Notes under the pieces: generated by a model
The model's input: only the letters and a program-made list of their open reading frames with translations
Told to the model about the DNA's origin: nothing
Database searches by the model: none
Shown: in pieces, positions 32,421 to 34,381 of the stretch
Layout of the letters: each line of letters begins with the position of its first letter
How positions within the stretch are numbered: the first letter of the stretch is position 1
Program-made: the position numbers and the translations under genes
Origin: an uncultured Actinomycetes bacterium
GTDB taxonomy: Bacteria > Actinomycetota > Acidimicrobiia > IMCC26256 > PALSA-555
Assembly (NCBI GenBank): GCA_937927875.1
Contig: CALEYV010000046.1
Coordinates: 1 to 34,381 of the forward strand
Direction: 5' to 3'
DNA length: 34,381 bases

Positions 32421-33242
32421 TCATGGGTACGCGTGGACGACGGCTCGGTATCCAATCGGAGGACTGCCAACCGGCATCGCCTCGTACGCGGAGGGAGGAC
32501 CTTGGCAGACCCGGACGCTCCCGAACCCGGCCGTTCGACAGAGTGCGAGGAGGGCCTTCAGGTTCGGCACCCACCAGTTCTCATGGTCTTGGTTGAGCTC
32601 ATCGAGCTCGAGGAACTCGCAGAACGCGCGGTTCTCAAGTCCCGGCCAGAAGTTGGCGTGCGTCTCGATGACCGCGACCTCGTTGGTGAGGGCCCGCAAT
32701 CGCTGGAGCGCCGCCAGCGGATGCCGGAGGTGATACAGCACCCCCAAGAACAACACCACGTCGAACGAGCCCAGCTCGTCGAGATCGACGGTCATGAAGT
32801 CGGCGACCATGTCCTCCACCTGACTGCCCAGTGCCTCGTGCGCGACGTCGAAGCCGAGCTTGCCTGGCGTTTCGTCACTCCACAGCTGCGGCAGCTCTTC
32901 CCAGTGGGCCGGCGCCCGCCCCTCCGCGTACCCGCCGCTGACGAACTGATCCAACGTGGTTGGGTCAACGCGCCAGAAGAAGTAGTCGAGCGCCACGACC
33001 CGGCGCGCACCGCGGCGTTCGGCCTCGAACGCGAAGAATCCGTCCCAGGAGCCGACGTCGAGCACCGTCTTCCCGGCGAGCACCGGCAGACTGAGTGCCG
33101 CAAGCTCTGCGCTCAGCATGTCCCGGGTCTTGTGCCCGGAGGTGATGACACCGTCACCCAAGTCGAGCGAGTGCCACCAGTACGAGACCTCCGCGGCGCG
33201 GCGTCGCTTCCAAGCCCGACGGTCAAGGTGCAGCGTCGGCAC
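32421..33242 (-). CDS. CmoB-like (DUF1698) SAM methyltransferase, intact paralogue
   Basis: This 273-residue protein contains YWWHSLDLGDGVITSG (21-36), the SAM motif VLDVGSWDGFF (60-70), acidic VVALDYF (82-88), DVVLFLGVLYHLRHP (161-175) and WWVPNLKALLALC (223-235). The WHSLDLGDG and GVLYHLRHP segments resemble CmoB, which modifies tRNA wobble uridine, but glycan clusters also carry such methyltransferases. It is the intact relative of the frameshifted copy at 25377-26185, in the same orientation, with the acyltransferase, methyltransferase and glycosyltransferase genes between them. It starts at GTG 33242 without a good ribosome site. The substrate is inferred to be a sugar or lipid carrier from context only. 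Confidence 0.87.
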   Translation of the reverse strand: MPTLHLDRRAWKRRRAAEVSYWWHSLDLGDGVITSGHKTRDMLSAELAALSLPVLAGKTVLDVGSWDGFFAFEAERRGARRVVALDYFFWRVDPTTLDQFVSGGYAEGRAPAHWEELPQLWSDETPGKLGFDVAHEALGSQVEDMVADFMTVDLDELGSFDVVLFLGVLYHLRHPLAALQRLRALTNEVAVIETHANFWPGLENRAFCEFLELDELNQDHENWWVPNLKALLALCRTAGFGSVRVCQGPPSAYEAMPVGSPPIGYRAVVHAYP

Positions 33243-33310
33243 CGGCGCAGGCTATCCGGTGATGTCGCGGTAGCTCGACGAGGGGTTCGCGAAGCGAGCA
33301 GCTCTCTGGG

Positions 33311-34381
33311 TGAACCGCTCGCAGCTCGCGCACGGGCTCGACGGGCGACCTGATGGTCGGTGGGCTGGTCGTTGTACGAACCTGGCGCGCCGGGCAGGTC
33401 GGCCTCTGGCTGGCGTCTGGTCCCGAAGGCTTCCGTCAGGCCGTCGACCAGAACGTCACGCTGGCCGCCCTCGGTGACCGCCTGCCGGCCGCCTCGTTCG
33501 TCATGCGCGACCTCGAAGCGGGCAGGGCCGGCGGGCAGCCGCGGTCCTCCGGCCGACTCACCGAGGTTGACATGGCGCCTCGGAGCAGCCTGGACGCGCT
33601 GGTGATCGTGGGCGATATCTCGCACCTGGGAGCACGGGACCTCGCCGATGTCGGCAGCGAGACGCGCCCCGCCGGTGGAACGCCGCGCACCCCCTGGGAT
33701 CTCGGCGCGCTCGGTGACGAGATCCCCGTCGCTTGGAGTGCGATCACGGTCGACCGCGATGTTCCGCCGGTAGTGCTCAGGTCGATCGCGCGGATCATCG
33801 ACGGGGGTGCGTGCATCGCCGTGACCGACGAGGCGAGCCGCGGCCTCTTGTTGGGGAGCGTGAAGCAAGAGATCGACGTGGTGCCCCCACTGAGCACCCT
33901 GCTTCCTCGCATCGCGGCGGCGACCACGCTGCGCGACCGATTCGAGTACCTGCAACACGTGGACTGGTACCCGCGCGCCCCGGTCATCCTTGTTCAGGGC
34001 GACACGGCCGCCCTGCCCCTGATCGCCGAGCTCGCACCGGCACTCCGAGGTCTGCTGAACGCACGGCCAGGTTGGCGCCTCGCGGCGCTGCAGCTCACAG
34101 GGGACGATCAGGAGTTTGCCTCGGCACTGCGGGTCGCCCTGCCGGAGCTCGAGCACGTCGGGCCGCCGGACGCAACGATGGAGGACGTCGCCGCCGCGGT
34201 TGCGGGCGCGAGCCTCTGCATCGCCGCCGACGCCTACGTGGTGGTCACTACCGCGGTATACGGGCGGGCGCCGATCCTGCTGACGTCACCGGGAGGCCGA
34301 CGCGGGGAGGAGATCGTCGCCGAGCTCGACATCCCGGCTGTCAGTGCAGCGAACATGCACCGCCTCGGCGAGCTCGCCGAG
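33311..34381 (+). CDS. Polysaccharide pyruvyl transferase-like protein, C-terminus cut by window end
   Basis: The frame is open from 33263 through the window end. GTG 33311 is the first standard start, giving at least 357 residues. ALVIVGDISHLGARDLAD, PVAWSAITVDRD, CIAVTDEASRGLLLG, VDVVPPLSTLL-like and VILVQGD resemble the layout of WcaK/CsaB-type pyruvyl transferases. The late ADAYVVVTTAVYGRAPILL sits where those enzymes have the SLHG motif, but Leu-His-Gly is replaced. It would add a ketal pyruvate to a surface sugar if active. No ribosome site is clear. It is divergent from the intact CmoB-like gene (68 bases). A diverged glycosyltransferase is the alternative. Confidence 0.5.

Overview
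The window is high-GC DNA with GTG starts, 4-base stop/start overlaps and almost wholly coding strands. Gene content (aerobic CODH-type protein, family III CoA-transferase, Liv-type uptake with acyl-CoA ligases, ECF sigma, MarR, class A PBP, HtpX, actinobacterial-style site-2 protease) fits an actinobacterium. I infer an uncultured soil or freshwater lineage such as Acidimicrobiia, but no rRNA is present to settle it.

Layout. 1-3.8 kb: tail of a [2Fe-2S] hydroxylase small subunit, a family III CoA-transferase, and a membrane PAS-GGDEF-EAL cyclic-di-GMP enzyme. 3.9-10.8 kb: a compact operon, livF-livG-acyl-CoA ligase-livH-livM-substrate-binding protein, closed by a strong hairpin. The ligase sits inside the transporter genes and carries an altered phosphate-loop motif. 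11.4-19.5 kb: housekeeping and envelope genes (class A PBP, HtpX protease, TesB-like thioesterase, M50 site-2 protease, DUF2330-like secreted protein, ECF sigma with putative membrane anti-sigma, small secreted protein).

19.5-22 kb looks like an insertion next to tRNA-Arg(CCT). Two 50-bp near-identical blocks (40/50), each built on three 12-bp units, bracket a 2.2-kb segment. That segment holds a 3' tRNA remnant and a VOC-cupin gene pair divergent from a MarR regulator, with a clear palindromic operator between them. 22-25.3 kb: an acyl-CoA synthetase, a dioxygenase-type cupin and an amidohydrolase, probably a small degradative group.

25.4 kb to the end is a surface-polysaccharide region: two paralogous CmoB-like methyltransferases (the first broken by a frameshift), an OafA-type acyltransferase with an SGNH tail (also frameshifted), a coiled-coil O-antigen-type methyltransferase, a large two-domain glycosyltransferase, and a C-terminally cut protein resembling polysaccharide pyruvyl transferases. 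Both frameshifts look like single-base losses, so assembly error must be considered before calling gene decay.

I found no CRISPR array, intact transposase or integrase, restriction system or rRNA. The best candidates for something undescribed are the ligase-in-transporter operon with the degenerate ligase motif and the repeat-bracketed segment at the tRNA.
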